DNA from: Sphingorhabdus sp. EL138
Lineage (GTDB): Bacteria; Pseudomonadota; Alphaproteobacteria; Sphingomonadales; Sphingomonadaceae
Length of the DNA: 64,000 nucleotides
Assembly (NCBI RefSeq): GCF_900258045.1
Contig: NZ_OGVD01000003.1
Location: forward strand, 434,001 to 498,000
Direction of reading: 5' to 3'
Position numbers and translations under genes: made by a program. Of the stretch, positions 45,694 to 53,598 are shown piece after piece (positions within the stretch are counted from its first letter, which is position 1; each line of letters starts with the position of its first letter). The notes below the pieces were generated by a model, which saw only the letters and a list, made by a program, of their open reading frames with translations, ran no database searches and had not been told where the DNA came from.

Positions 45694-46137
45694 ATGACTG
45701 AAATATCTGCATCTGCCAATAATGTCCCTGAACCAAATTTGCTGAAGAAGCTCATTCACCGAGGCGCTGAGAACACCAAAGCCGATTTGGGACAATCGGG
45801 CGGAGCTTATGATATCGATAAGGTGCGCGACCTTCTGGGTAACGTTTCCTACCAGGCCATTTCCTCGATGGTTCGACACAAAAACCTATTCACGGTCCCG
45901 GATCAAAACGGAAAATCTGTATTTCCAGCTGTTCAATTTACGGAAGACGGGCAGCCGGTGGCAGGATTGAAAGACGTCATCGAAGCCCTTCCTACTGAAA
46001 ATGGCCTAGCAATCCTCAACTTTCTGGTGAACCCGCACAACGATCTCGACAATATCGCTCCGATCGACAAGCTGCGTGAATACGAAGTTGGCGCTGTTGT
46101 CATCGCCGCACGCCGCATGGGCGTGCAAGGCGGATAG
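45694..46137 (+). CDS. MbcA/ParS-like protein with HTH region (orphan)
   Basis: 147 residues. YDIDKVRDLLGNVSYQAISSMVRHKNLFTV looks like an HTH reading module. The C-terminal part (GLAILNFLVNPHNDLDNIAPIDKLREYEVGAVVIAARRM) resembles the Xre/MbcA C-terminal domain, a family common in alphaproteobacteria. Ribosome site GAGGA. No toxin partner is adjacent. Confidence 0.65.
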   Translation: MTEISASANNVPEPNLLKKLIHRGAENTKADLGQSGGAYDIDKVRDLLGNVSYQAISSMVRHKNLFTVPDQNGKSVFPAVQFTEDGQPVAGLKDVIEALPTENGLAILNFLVNPHNDLDNIAPIDKLREYEVGAVVIAARRMGVQGG

Positions 46138-46256
46138 TGCAAAGATCAGAACAGCTGGCTCTGGAATGACTGGTTCAGGCCTCAATTGTCAAAGGACAAT
46201 GGAAGGCTATTGCGCTATCAACCTTTTGTTGAATGTCACAGCATAAGGTTCACGCC

Positions 46257-46697
46257 ATGTTGTTTGCCCTCATGCTTCTTGCGACGCCAATTGTGCCTGC
46301 TGGACAGTCGTTTGACTGTACGCCCATCCGTGTATGGGATGGCGATGGCCCAATCTGGTGCGCTGAAGGCCCGCGCATCAGGCTTTCCGGTATTGCTGCA
46401 CGGGAAATGGACGGAACATGTCGGCAGGGCCACCCTTGCCCCAGAGCAAGCGGTACAGCTGCTCGCGACTATCTGGTTAAACTTGTTGGAAAACCCAAAG
46501 GCGTATCGAGAGAGGGGCATATATTGGTCACTGGGCCCAAACTGAGTTGCAAATCTGTTGGGGGTGCTGGTGGTTCACGGACAGCGGCCTGGTGCAGCAA
46601 TAGCAAATCAGGCGATTTGTCCTGCGCGATGATCAAGGGCGGTTATGCACTTCGCTGGCAAAAATACTGGGGACAGCATCAATGCAAAAAACCTTGA
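46257..46697 (+). CDS. Secreted thermonuclease (SNase-like) family protein
   Basis: 146 residues from ATG 46257, where AAGG is 9 bases upstream and a signal peptide starts (MLFALMLLATPIVPAGQS); the ATG at 46233 is less likely. SNase signature RVWDGDGPIWCAEGPRIRLS and GIAAREMDG, with six or more Cys (CRQGHPCP). Exported nuclease-fold protein; some catalytic Arg/Glu positions of staphylococcal nuclease are not clear, so activity is uncertain. Confidence 0.82.
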   Translation: MLFALMLLATPIVPAGQSFDCTPIRVWDGDGPIWCAEGPRIRLSGIAAREMDGTCRQGHPCPRASGTAARDYLVKLVGKPKGVSREGHILVTGPKLSCKSVGGAGGSRTAAWCSNSKSGDLSCAMIKGGYALRWQKYWGQHQCKKP

Positions 46698-46780
46698 AAG
46701 ACAGTGCCGTTATCATTGTTTCGACGGCATTTATCGCGCTGATCATCCTATGGCCCATCTATGGTTGGTTGACAGGCTGA
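46682..46780 (+). CDS. 32-residue single-span membrane protein
   Basis: Short frame MQKTLKDSAVIIVSTAFIAL..., one hydrophobic helix (about residues 8-27) ending WLTG. Ribosome site GGGGA 9 bases before the ATG. It overlaps the end of the thermonuclease gene by 16 bases, and its TGA shares a base with the next ATG (TGATG), which supports translation as part of one operon. No function known. Confidence 0.55.
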   Translation: MQKTLKDSAVIIVSTAFIALIILWPIYGWLTG

Positions 46781-47121
46781 TGCAGAATATTTCTCTAAGA
46801 CCGATCTCTAAAACAATGCGAATTGCTTTGGGGATAGCCGTAGCAAACGCATTAACGCTAGGCCAACCCTTGGTAATTCCAGATGCATATGCGCATGGCG
46901 GACGCACCGCTGCCGATGGCTGTCACAACGACCGCAAAAGCGGCGGCCGTCATTGTCACGGCGGGAAAACCGCTCCCAAAAAACAGGTTAGAGCGAACGG
47001 CAGCGTTTATTATCCCAATTGTTCAGCGGCCCGGGCTGCTGGTGCGGCTCCGGTCAGAAGAGGGCAACCTGGCTATGCCTCACATCTGGACCGCGACAAT
47101 GACGGTATTGGCTGCGAATGA
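46780..47121 (+). CDS. Secreted excalibur calcium-binding domain protein
   Basis: 113 residues. Signal peptide to about residue 35 (ends VIPDAYA), a His/Gly/Cys-rich linker (GCHNDRKSGGRHCHGG), and a C-terminal excalibur domain: YYPNCSAARAAG with DRDNDGIGCE (DxDxDGxxCE). Start is ATG 46780, coupled to the 32-residue gene; the longer frame from 46645 runs through upstream genes. Often next to thermonuclease genes, as here. Confidence 0.85.
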   Translation: MQNISLRPISKTMRIALGIAVANALTLGQPLVIPDAYAHGGRTAADGCHNDRKSGGRHCHGGKTAPKKQVRANGSVYYPNCSAARAAGAAPVRRGQPGYASHLDRDNDGIGCE

Positions 47122-47200
47122 GCTGTCTTTAAAAAGTGCTGTCCTACATAGAACAAAAAGTGAACAATATGTCTCATATGATTCGTAAGAGAGGTTCACT

Positions 47201-47293
47201 ATGGTTCTACTGGATACATCAATGGTCATTGCTCTGGCGGCAGTGATTGCAAGTCTTTCGTCATTTATTTGGGCGCTGCGTAGAAAGCCGTAG
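47201..47293 (+). CDS. 30-residue membrane peptide
   Basis: MVLLDTSMVIALAAVIASLS followed by SFIWALRRKP: one hydrophobic helix with a basic C-terminus. Ribosome site GAGAGG 7 bases before the ATG. Size and layout resemble type I toxin-like or regulatory membrane peptides, but no antisense RNA can be shown. Convergent with the ParB gene ending at 47301. Confidence 0.4.
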   Translation: MVLLDTSMVIALAAVIASLSSFIWALRRKP

Positions 47294-47300
47294 AGTTTTG

Positions 47301-48194
47301 CTAGCTGGTTTTGCGCAATGCCGTGATTGACTGAAACTCTGACAATATGTCTGGATTATGCTCAGCTAGATATCGGACGATATTTGCACTTTCGAGGAGA
47401 CGCCCGACATATCCAACCGCTAGAACGAGGTTCAAATGGTCTGCCGCATATGATTTTTCAATTGATCTGAAATCCCGATCAAGATTCTCAGATTCCTTCT
47501 CCATCAACGCTATTTGCTCCCCGCTCAACCCCTTGGTTTGCTTCGGCTTATTGCTGACAAGCTGGTCTTGCGGCGTAGCTGCAACCAACGAGCGTGCATA
47601 AGGGAGAGAATATGTGTTCATCGCGATCATGAGCTGAGCGGCCTCAATTTGCCGCATCGGTTTTAGCTTTTTCAGTTCTTTAAAGCTATTATGTGGTACG
47701 TGTTTATCGCGCAAAAGTTCTGAAACTTCTTTGCAGATACCAACCAATAGATTCCGCTTGGCTCTAATGGCGCGAATATTAACATTCAGCGCGCGGGCCA
47801 AACGTTCTTCCGGTACGCCTTTCTTTACCGCTCTCAAGATCATTTTATGTTCCTGGACGAGGGCTAGGCGGTTTACCCGTTTGTTATATGTGAAAGCTTC
47901 ATCTTCAGTCGCAATCAGACAAACAATATCTTTTGCACCTATATCCTTCATAACAGCCAACCGGATATGGCCATCCAAAAGATGGAAAGTGCCAGGATCC
48001 TCTTTATCTCTGTACACGACCGGCGGCTCAATCATACCAATCTCGCGAATTGATGCCGCAATTTGAGCAAACTTCTTCGACGCTCTGATACCGTCACCGA
48101 CTTCGCGCAGCGGAAAAATATCGGCAACAGGAATGCGGAGTGTGGATTCTTCAAACACCTGATCAATGCAGGAAGGCGTGTCCTTTTTGGTCAT
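47301..48194 (-). CDS. ParB/RepB-type protein, second of a pair
   Basis: 297 residues from ATG 48194 (MTKKDTPS). ParB N-terminal nuclease-like domain (RIPVADIFPLREVGDG, LLDGHIRLAVMKDIG), HTH region (GVPEERLARALNVNIRAIRAK) and a RepB-type C-terminal part. Start overlaps the previous stop (ATGA). Forms an operon recombinase-ParB-ParB without a ParA, so it is probably recombinational or regulatory rather than a partition system. Confidence 0.85.
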   Translation of the reverse strand: MTKKDTPSCIDQVFEESTLRIPVADIFPLREVGDGIRASKKFAQIAASIREIGMIEPPVVYRDKEDPGTFHLLDGHIRLAVMKDIGAKDIVCLIATEDEAFTYNKRVNRLALVQEHKMILRAVKKGVPEERLARALNVNIRAIRAKRNLLVGICKEVSELLRDKHVPHNSFKELKKLKPMRQIEAAQLMIAMNTYSLPYARSLVAATPQDQLVSNKPKQTKGLSGEQIALMEKESENLDRDFRSIEKSYAADHLNLVLAVGYVGRLLESANIVRYLAEHNPDILSEFQSITALRKTS

Positions 48195-49087
48195 TTCAGA
48201 TAACTCTCTTCCTCTTGCAGCGACAGCGCTATGCATTCAGGTATAGAATTCAGATCTTCTCTCTCCACAAGACTGAAAAATTTTTCATCGGCGACGAGTT
48301 TGCGAAGCGCTTCGGTTATAAAAATCAGATGATTCTTGGTTGTCTCGGCCCTTTGGATCATATCCTTTTTTCGTTCCGCATCCTCTTGGTATGCTTTTAC
48401 CAGTGCATCAGCTGTCATCTTTTTATTGGGAACTGCCTTGGGATATTCGCTACCTTTGCCCCGCTGCCGACGCACCTCTACTAATCGTTTGGCGGCCAAG
48501 AGTTTCTTACCTTTTAAGGTTCCATCTTCGTAAGCTTTGGCTAGCGCTGCCTGTATGTCTTTATCAGCGGCTTCCGCTATTTCGGTGGCTACCGAAATTG
48601 GAATAACGCCACTTTCCACCGACTTTAACAGTCTGTGCTCGCCCCTTTCGATCAAACGGGTGACTCCCTTAACATAGTCAACCGTCAGACCTGTTTTTAA
48701 GGCTACCTGCTCTTCCGTAAAGCCGCGCTTGTTCATACCGATAATATCTTGAAGGAGATCTAAAGTGCCGTGATTACGTCTGGCGCAATTTTCGACTAGA
48801 CTTGCGATAAGGCAATCTTCTTTGTCCGCCGTAATCACCAATGCCGGTACTGTTTTATGACCCAGGATTTGGCAAGCCTCCAATCGACCCTGGCCGCAGA
48901 CTAAATCATAGATAGGGTCAATCTCTCGGATACGCATCGACACGGTTATTGGCCGCTTCAAACCGATTTTTTTGATATTACTAACTATTTCATTGAAAAT
49001 CTGCGGATTACGATGACGTGGATTTAGGATGTTTATCTTATCTATCGGGATTAACTCTACGCGCTGGGCGGGTTTTGTACTGGTCAT
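48191..49087 (-). CDS. ParB-like protein, first of a pair
   Basis: 298 residues. ParB domain: INILNPRHRNPQIFNEIV and DLVCGQGRLEACQILGHKTV with LVENCARRNHGTLDLLQD, then HTH GFTEEQVALKTGLTVDYVKG. A charged C-terminal helical part follows. ATG overlaps the recombinase stop. Paired with the next ParB gene; the two are only distantly alike. Confidence 0.87.
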   Translation of the reverse strand: MTSTKPAQRVELIPIDKINILNPRHRNPQIFNEIVSNIKKIGLKRPITVSMRIREIDPIYDLVCGQGRLEACQILGHKTVPALVITADKEDCLIASLVENCARRNHGTLDLLQDIIGMNKRGFTEEQVALKTGLTVDYVKGVTRLIERGEHRLLKSVESGVIPISVATEIAEAADKDIQAALAKAYEDGTLKGKKLLAAKRLVEVRRQRGKGSEYPKAVPNKKMTADALVKAYQEDAERKKDMIQRAETTKNHLIFITEALRKLVADEKFFSLVEREDLNSIPECIALSLQEEESYLK

Positions 49088-50658
49088 GCTGCGTACCTCA
49101 GATTGCCGCGTTTCGCTAAAGCGAAAAGGCCACTCAAAGAATTCGTTCGATACGCATCGAACGAGAGACCGTTATATTCAGCAAGTCGCAATACTGCCTG
49201 ACGCATATCCAAGCGCGGTAGTAAATAGTAATCCTTTACCGCGTCATTGCCCGTGTTCATTCTGACCGCCACCGTAATGTCGGGCGACAGACATGTGTCA
49301 AATTTCAACTTCCAACGAGAGGAGCCCGCCTTTGTCGATAGGCAACGCATCATGCATATCGATATCGAAAACTCTTGGTTCACTGTGAGTAGATCGGTTT
49401 CCTCATCTCGATCAACTGTGCCTCCAGCTTGTTCCAAACCATATATGATGTCGCCGACGATTGGAGAGTGCAAAAGCCTCAGTTTTTTATTTATTTCCAA
49501 GTATGAATAGTCATGATCTGGCTGAAACCCAATAAGAGTATATGCCCGTAAAAGCCCGCCAAATCTGCTTCTAAATGCTACGCTAGAGGGGCAATCGTCC
49601 ACTTCGTCTATAATAAGGCCAGACAATATACCTTTGCGATCAAGCACTGATTTTAGGCTAGCGAGCATTTCTTCATCGCTCAGTTTTGCCGATCGCGAAA
49701 CGATGATAGCCTGGGCTTTTTCATATACTGACTTATCTACTATCGCGCGAAATGCGTTATCTGACCTGACCCAATCATTTGGCGCGTTTTCAATGAGCTT
49801 ACCCTTAAGCTTGCATGATGTTTTACCCCAAACATTATTACCGATATATTTTTCGTTTATCAGAATTTGATGGACGGTACCCCGCGTCCATTCTGATCCA
49901 CGATCCGTTGATATGCCCTGTAGATTGAGCCAACTAGCGATATCCCGCTCAGACAAATTATCTTCCACGAAACGCCTGTAGATCTCGCGGACCAGTTCGA
50001 TTTCCTTTGTGGGTCCGGGAACCAATATCACCCGATCTGTGGTGATACTCTTGTGTTCACCTAGCCTAAGTTCATTTTTCTGATTTCCTTCTTGATCCAC
50101 TAGCATTCGTCTTAGACCAAAGCCTGCTGGGCCACCTTGACGGTAACCAAGCCGGATCAAATGCGATTGACCCTTGAAGACTTTTACAGATAGCTCACGG
50201 CTATACTCGCCGGCCATTGCGCGCTTCACGGTCTTGATTATCGAAGACCCTATGCTTCCATCATTTTCAAATTGTTCCGCGCAGTAATGAACAGCCACAC
50301 CGGCACGGCGGCATCGCAGTTCGTATGAAGCCGCTTCATCAACATCCTGAAAACGTCCCCAGCGACTTACATCATATACAATCAGCGCCTTATATTCTGC
50401 CTGTCCTGTCTCAACATCACTCAATAGCTGTTGAAGCGCTTTACGGCCGCCAATATTGAGGCCGCTTTTCCCCTCATCCGCATAGCGCTCGATTATTCTA
50501 TACCCACGACGTTCAGCGTATCGATGAATTTCTTCAGATTGATTATCGGCAGAATACTTCTGGTGCTCCGTTGACATGCGAACATATTCAGCTGCTGGAA
50601 TTTTGTCGGAGTTGGAATCCTCGTCATCGCCATCCGGCTGACTCCAATCAATAACCAT
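49084..50658 (-). CDS. Large serine recombinase
   Basis: 524 residues. Resolvase domain: AAEYVRMSTEHQKYSADNQ with the catalytic Ser, DEGKSGLNIGGR, LIVYDVSRWGRF. Recombinase domain: NLQGISTDRGSEWTRGTVHQ with ILINEKYIG. The Cys-rich zinc ribbon usual in large serine recombinases is not obvious. Operon with two ParB genes. It likely defines a nested mobile unit inside the island; attachment sites not identified. Confidence 0.92.
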   Translation of the reverse strand: MVIDWSQPDGDDEDSNSDKIPAAEYVRMSTEHQKYSADNQSEEIHRYAERRGYRIIERYADEGKSGLNIGGRKALQQLLSDVETGQAEYKALIVYDVSRWGRFQDVDEAASYELRCRRAGVAVHYCAEQFENDGSIGSSIIKTVKRAMAGEYSRELSVKVFKGQSHLIRLGYRQGGPAGFGLRRMLVDQEGNQKNELRLGEHKSITTDRVILVPGPTKEIELVREIYRRFVEDNLSERDIASWLNLQGISTDRGSEWTRGTVHQILINEKYIGNNVWGKTSCKLKGKLIENAPNDWVRSDNAFRAIVDKSVYEKAQAIIVSRSAKLSDEEMLASLKSVLDRKGILSGLIIDEVDDCPSSVAFRSRFGGLLRAYTLIGFQPDHDYSYLEINKKLRLLHSPIVGDIIYGLEQAGGTVDRDEETDLLTVNQEFSISICMMRCLSTKAGSSRWKLKFDTCLSPDITVAVRMNTGNDAVKDYYLLPRLDMRQAVLRLAEYNGLSFDAYRTNSLSGLFALAKRGNLRYAA

Positions 50659-50726
50659 GCGAGGTATCCACCAGTTTCAAGACAGTCTCTCCTATCCCCC
50701 ATCCTTAAACTGAAAGGGTCTGCAAG

Positions 50727-51086
50727 ATGGTTCTTAAAACCGGCAATTTGCTTCCGAAATCATCGATCAGGATTACGGATGGAGATCTCAGCGCAGCGGT
50801 GAGCAAAGCGCTGATGTCAGAACTTGGAGGTAGCCGAAGAGCAACCAAAACAGTGATGCGATGGACCAGTGTCAGCGAACGCACCGCACGTTCTTGGATC
50901 AATGGAGTTACAAGCCCGAGCGGAATTCACTTGGTACTGTTATCTGCTCATTGCAAAACAGTGCTTATAGCTTTTCTTAAACTTGGCGGTCATCATAAAA
51001 TGGTCGCGAACGTTGATCTCGTTGCGGCAGAAGCGGCCATTGAAAATGTCCTGAAAACAATCCGCATGCTCCAAAGTGATCAGTAG
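50727..51086 (+). CDS. Small HTH protein divergent from the recombinase
   Basis: 119 residues. TKTVMRWTSVSERTARSWIN is a clear helix-turn-helix, followed by the conserved-looking SPSGIHLVLLSAHCKTVL. Ribosome site AAAGGG. Only 68 bases separate it from the recombinase start, so it probably regulates the recombinase-ParB-ParB operon. Confidence 0.75.
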   Translation: MVLKTGNLLPKSSIRITDGDLSAAVSKALMSELGGSRRATKTVMRWTSVSERTARSWINGVTSPSGIHLVLLSAHCKTVLIAFLKLGGHHKMVANVDLVAAEAAIENVLKTIRMLQSDQ

Positions 51087-51181
51087 ATTGGGTCGAATCG
51101 GATCTCGTCGCTATAAGGCTAAGGTTCATTCATTGACCAGATAGGATTTGATGCCTAGTTCGCCGCCATGAGGAGTTTGAT

Positions 51182-51385
51182 ATGCCAAAGGTCGAACGAT
51201 ACAATCCAGTAGAGCGTCAGCGCCAAAAACAACGCGCTCGCAAACAGGATGAGCGGGATTTGCGCGATGGCGTCATATCTCCGGAAGCTTTGAACCGTCG
51301 TAATGGTTTTTTCTCCCGTATCGATCTGTCAAACGCCTCCGTGCGTCTCCGGGGACAAGATGCTAGAAAAAAGACTGAGAGCTAG
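51182..51385 (+). CDS. Small basic hypothetical protein
   Basis: 67 residues, highly charged: VERYNPVERQRQKQRARKQD, then RDGVISPEALNRRNGFFSRI. Ribosome site GAGGAG before the ATG. No domain recognised; basic nature suggests nucleic-acid binding. Same strand as the HTH gene, probably part of the nested element. Confidence 0.6.
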   Translation: MPKVERYNPVERQRQKQRARKQDERDLRDGVISPEALNRRNGFFSRIDLSNASVRLRGQDARKKTES

Positions 51386-51391
51386 TCTAGC

Positions 51392-51709
51392 TCATGGAGG
51401 GTTGGTCCCATAGGGCAAAAATGGTAGTAAGATCAGCTCTGGATATTCTCTGGTTAGTGAAAAGAGAATAAGCATAAAAACAGCGCGTAGATAGATTTCG
51501 ATTGCTACAGAAATCAACGCTGCTTCGCGAAGCTCTTTGGCAAGCTTAGGTGAATTATCCAGCACCTCAAAGAAAGCGGCATGGTCGACAGCTTGGAGGT
51601 CAGTCCGTTCGTGAGTTTCAATGGTCGCCTTTGCTAACTCAAATGCAGCTTCCATGACAAATGTAGAATCATCTAAGAGAAATGCGTGAGGTAATTCTTT
51701 GATCGACAA
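51392..51709 (-). CDS. Hypothetical protein, possibly a fragment
   Basis: 105 residues from TTG 51709 with no ribosome site seen. Helical, with a hydrophobic segment (SVAIEIYLRAVFMLILFSLT) near the C-terminus. Reads like real protein but the missing start context suggests a 5'-truncated gene at an insertion border. Function unknown. Confidence 0.35.
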   Translation of the reverse strand: MSIKELPHAFLLDDSTFVMEAAFELAKATIETHERTDLQAVDHAAFFEVLDNSPKLAKELREAALISVAIEIYLRAVFMLILFSLTREYPELILLPFLPYGTNPP

Positions 51710-51738
51710 GCAGCAGGGGACCCATTATCCCGCTGTAT

Positions 51739-52842
51739 ATGCATATGTTTTCTGGCTTGGGCGCTGTAGCGGCCCTGTTCATGACCTTCCCGCTAGCGGC
51801 ACAATCTTCAACTTCTGCACCCGAGACCGCTACGCCGGTCGCCGCAGAGAAAAAGCCGATCCCGATCGTTTCATCGCCGCGGCCGATTAACCCGATCCTC
51901 AAAATGACTATAGCGCCAGAGAAACGCGGCGACCTGTCCACCTGCGATGACCGGGACCCGCCGTCCCTCGAATTTGTCGCAAAAACCTGCTGGCCGGTCC
52001 TGCAAGCCTATCAGGATCTGATCCGTTTGCAGCAAGCCAGCAAGGCAGCAATTTCCGCGCAAAAGAGGACCGCTCCCAATGCTGAAGATTTAAGAAACCG
52101 CGCGCTGATGCTGGCGATCAAGGCGGCAAAACAACATGGCGGGGGCCGCTGGCCAATGCAGGACGAAATCGCGCAAGGCGCCTATCGTTCGCTGATTGCG
52201 CTGCATAAACAATTTGGCCATCATGATGCTGCTCTGACAGCTTATGACGGCCTGATTGCGGTGCAAGCGCGCAGCCTGATGCACGGTGGTACCGCGCGAC
52301 GGGGTTATATCTACAAAGACAAGAGCAAGTATCTCCTTGAGCTGGGCCGCCGCGATGACGCGCTGGCCAATTTCAAAGCGGCAGTCGCCTTGGCGGACAG
52401 CCAGCCGATCGACCTGATATCCAATGTCGAGCATGCCGAACTGATTGCCTATGACGCGACTATCGCGAAGGATGAAGACCGCGCGCTGGATGTGATCAAC
52501 CTGTTCCTGAAAAAGACCGAGCGCCATAGCCGTCACCAGGATCTCGTCTATTATCCGGTCCGCATCCTGAGAATCTATATCCTGGCCGGGCGCGAGGATC
52601 ATAATGGCGTGCTGGCCGAATTGAAAACTTTCAACAGCTTGGCGCGGCGCAATATGTGCCAGCAGGAAAAGCCGGTTGAATTTTACTTTCCGCAGGTCGT
52701 TTCACCGACACAGAGCGATCCGCGTATTGCCGCCGAGCTGAAGACATTTGGGTGCAGCGACGCCGTGATCGCCGCGATGGATACCAATATGGCCAATGGC
52801 GTGCCTGCTTCCGACGGAATCAAACCGCTACCGCCGCGTTAG
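51739..52842 (+). CDS. Secreted TPR-like repeat protein, unknown function
   Basis: 367 residues with signal peptide (GLGAVAALFMTFPLAAQ). Helical-hairpin repeats recall TPRs: AALTAYDGLIAVQARSL, YLLELGRRDDALANFKAAVA and later HRHQD-type helices. Four or more Cys in the mature part. GC-rich like the core genome, in contrast with neighbours, and very close to the 51.7 kb border, so it may be a chromosomal gene captured with the island. Two possible ATGs (51739, 51745). Confidence 0.75.
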   Translation: MHMFSGLGAVAALFMTFPLAAQSSTSAPETATPVAAEKKPIPIVSSPRPINPILKMTIAPEKRGDLSTCDDRDPPSLEFVAKTCWPVLQAYQDLIRLQQASKAAISAQKRTAPNAEDLRNRALMLAIKAAKQHGGGRWPMQDEIAQGAYRSLIALHKQFGHHDAALTAYDGLIAVQARSLMHGGTARRGYIYKDKSKYLLELGRRDDALANFKAAVALADSQPIDLISNVEHAELIAYDATIAKDEDRALDVINLFLKKTERHSRHQDLVYYPVRILRIYILAGREDHNGVLAELKTFNSLARRNMCQQEKPVEFYFPQVVSPTQSDPRIAAELKTFGCSDAVIAAMDTNMANGVPASDGIKPLPPR

Positions 52843-53214
52843 GTGAGGGTTGAATACTCTCATGCCCTTTCAAAAGATGAAAATCGACGGCACTCGAATA
52901 GCAAAAATGCTTCGAAACTGATACAATCAGCTATGGTAAAACGAAAACAAGAGTCCACGATCCAGTCAACTGACAGCTTAAAATACAAAGCTGCAGAAGA
53001 AGAATTCAGAAAACGAAACAAAGCAGTCAACAAAAGGCTGGAGCTGGCACTCAAATCTTTGCTCACGCCTGGCATCGTCATTGAAGAGAAATGGGGCGTA
53101 CCGTTGTTTTGGGTAAGTAAGAACGAGCCAGATGTCTTTATCCGGCGTTTGAATGGTAGGGAACAACGCGGACGAATGATTGATTCTGAATTTCAAGCCA
53201 TTGATGGAGCATAG
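52843..53214 (+). CDS. Hypothetical protein
   Basis: Open frame of 123 residues from GTG 52843, directly after the previous stop; an internal ATG at 52933 (MVKRKQES, 93 residues) may be the true start. Lys/Arg-rich coiled-coil-like middle (AAEEEFRKRNKAVNKRLELA) and a C-terminal WGVPLFWVSKNEPDVFIRR. AT-richer than the gene before it. Not recognised. Confidence 0.4.
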   Translation: MRVEYSHALSKDENRRHSNSKNASKLIQSAMVKRKQESTIQSTDSLKYKAAEEEFRKRNKAVNKRLELALKSLLTPGIVIEEKWGVPLFWVSKNEPDVFIRRLNGREQRGRMIDSEFQAIDGA

Positions 53215-53232
53215 CCAGCTCGCCTGCGCAAT

Positions 53233-53278
53233 TGATCATCAGATTATATTGCACATGATCATCAGATTATATTGCACA
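53233..53278. repeat. Perfect 23-base tandem duplication
   Basis: Two head-to-tail copies (53233-53255 and 53256-53278) of a 23-base unit beginning TGATCATCAGATTATATTGC and ending ACA. It lies between the last cargo gene and the transposon end. Could be TnsB-binding repeats or a slippage product. Confidence 0.8.
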
Positions 53279-53544
53279 ACAAATCCCGGAAGTTAGAAGA
53301 GAGGCGCTTTCCCAAATTTTAGTAATAAGTCATTTAAGTCATTATTGCATCGCAAGTTGACATCTGAACTATGGATTTGCAATTTTGCATCAACTTTGTA
53401 ATTTGGAAAGGACCAGCAAAAGTGCGATTGCATTTTCCAGTGTAGTATCTGTAAAAAAAGATGAAGAATAAATAGCCGCCTTTATCAATTTAGAAAATAA
53501 ATGCTGTTTTCCAGCCTATTAAGGTTATTTTATGTTCTTTGAAT
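53279..53544. other. AT-rich gene-free stretch before the transposon end
   Basis: No gene seen. Contains short near-repeats such as AAGTCATTT/AAGTCATTA (53329-53346) and two TTGCATC/TTTGCATC tracts, compatible with subterminal transposase-binding sites, but I cannot align a convincing set by eye. Confidence 0.35.
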
Positions 53545-53598
53545 TGAGACTCAGTCTCATTCGAACGGACGCAATCTCAACAACTGAGATTTTTTACA
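53545..53598. mobile_element. Right end of the Tn7-like island, with two palindromes
   Basis: Palindrome TGAGAC-TCA-GTCTCA at 53545-53559, then ATCTCA-ACAAC-TGAGAT at 53574-53590 followed by a T-run and ACA. Read from comM outward, the end starts TGTAAAAAATCTCAG, fitting the TG...CA ends of Mu/Tn7-type elements. ACCGC at 53598-53602 matches the target duplication reported for AbaR islands in comM; the exact base of the junction is ambiguous by one. Confidence 0.55.

Larger units (their letters stand above)
1..53598. mobile_element. Tn7-like (tnsB/tniB/tniQ) composite island inserted in comM; left end outside window
   Basis: The left part carries tnsB-tniB-tniQ. The right end coincides with an abrupt truncation of comM after its GGG motif, where the non-comM sequence ends in ACA preceded by two short palindromes. 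Tn6022/AbaR islands are Tn7-like elements known to insert in comM, with tni genes at one end. Here comM runs on the minus strand and only its 5' half is seen on the right, so the 3' half should lie beyond the left edge. Nested elements (a tyrosine recombinase, and a serine recombinase-ParB-ParB unit) show the island is composite. That all 53.6 kb form one insertion is inference. The junction itself is seen. Confidence 0.65.

Noticed and set aside
47301-49087. Plasmid replication/partition locus (repABC-like) suggested by RepB-type ParBs
   Set aside because: No ParA/RepA, RepC or parS set is present, and the genes overlap a serine recombinase, so a partition locus is not supported.
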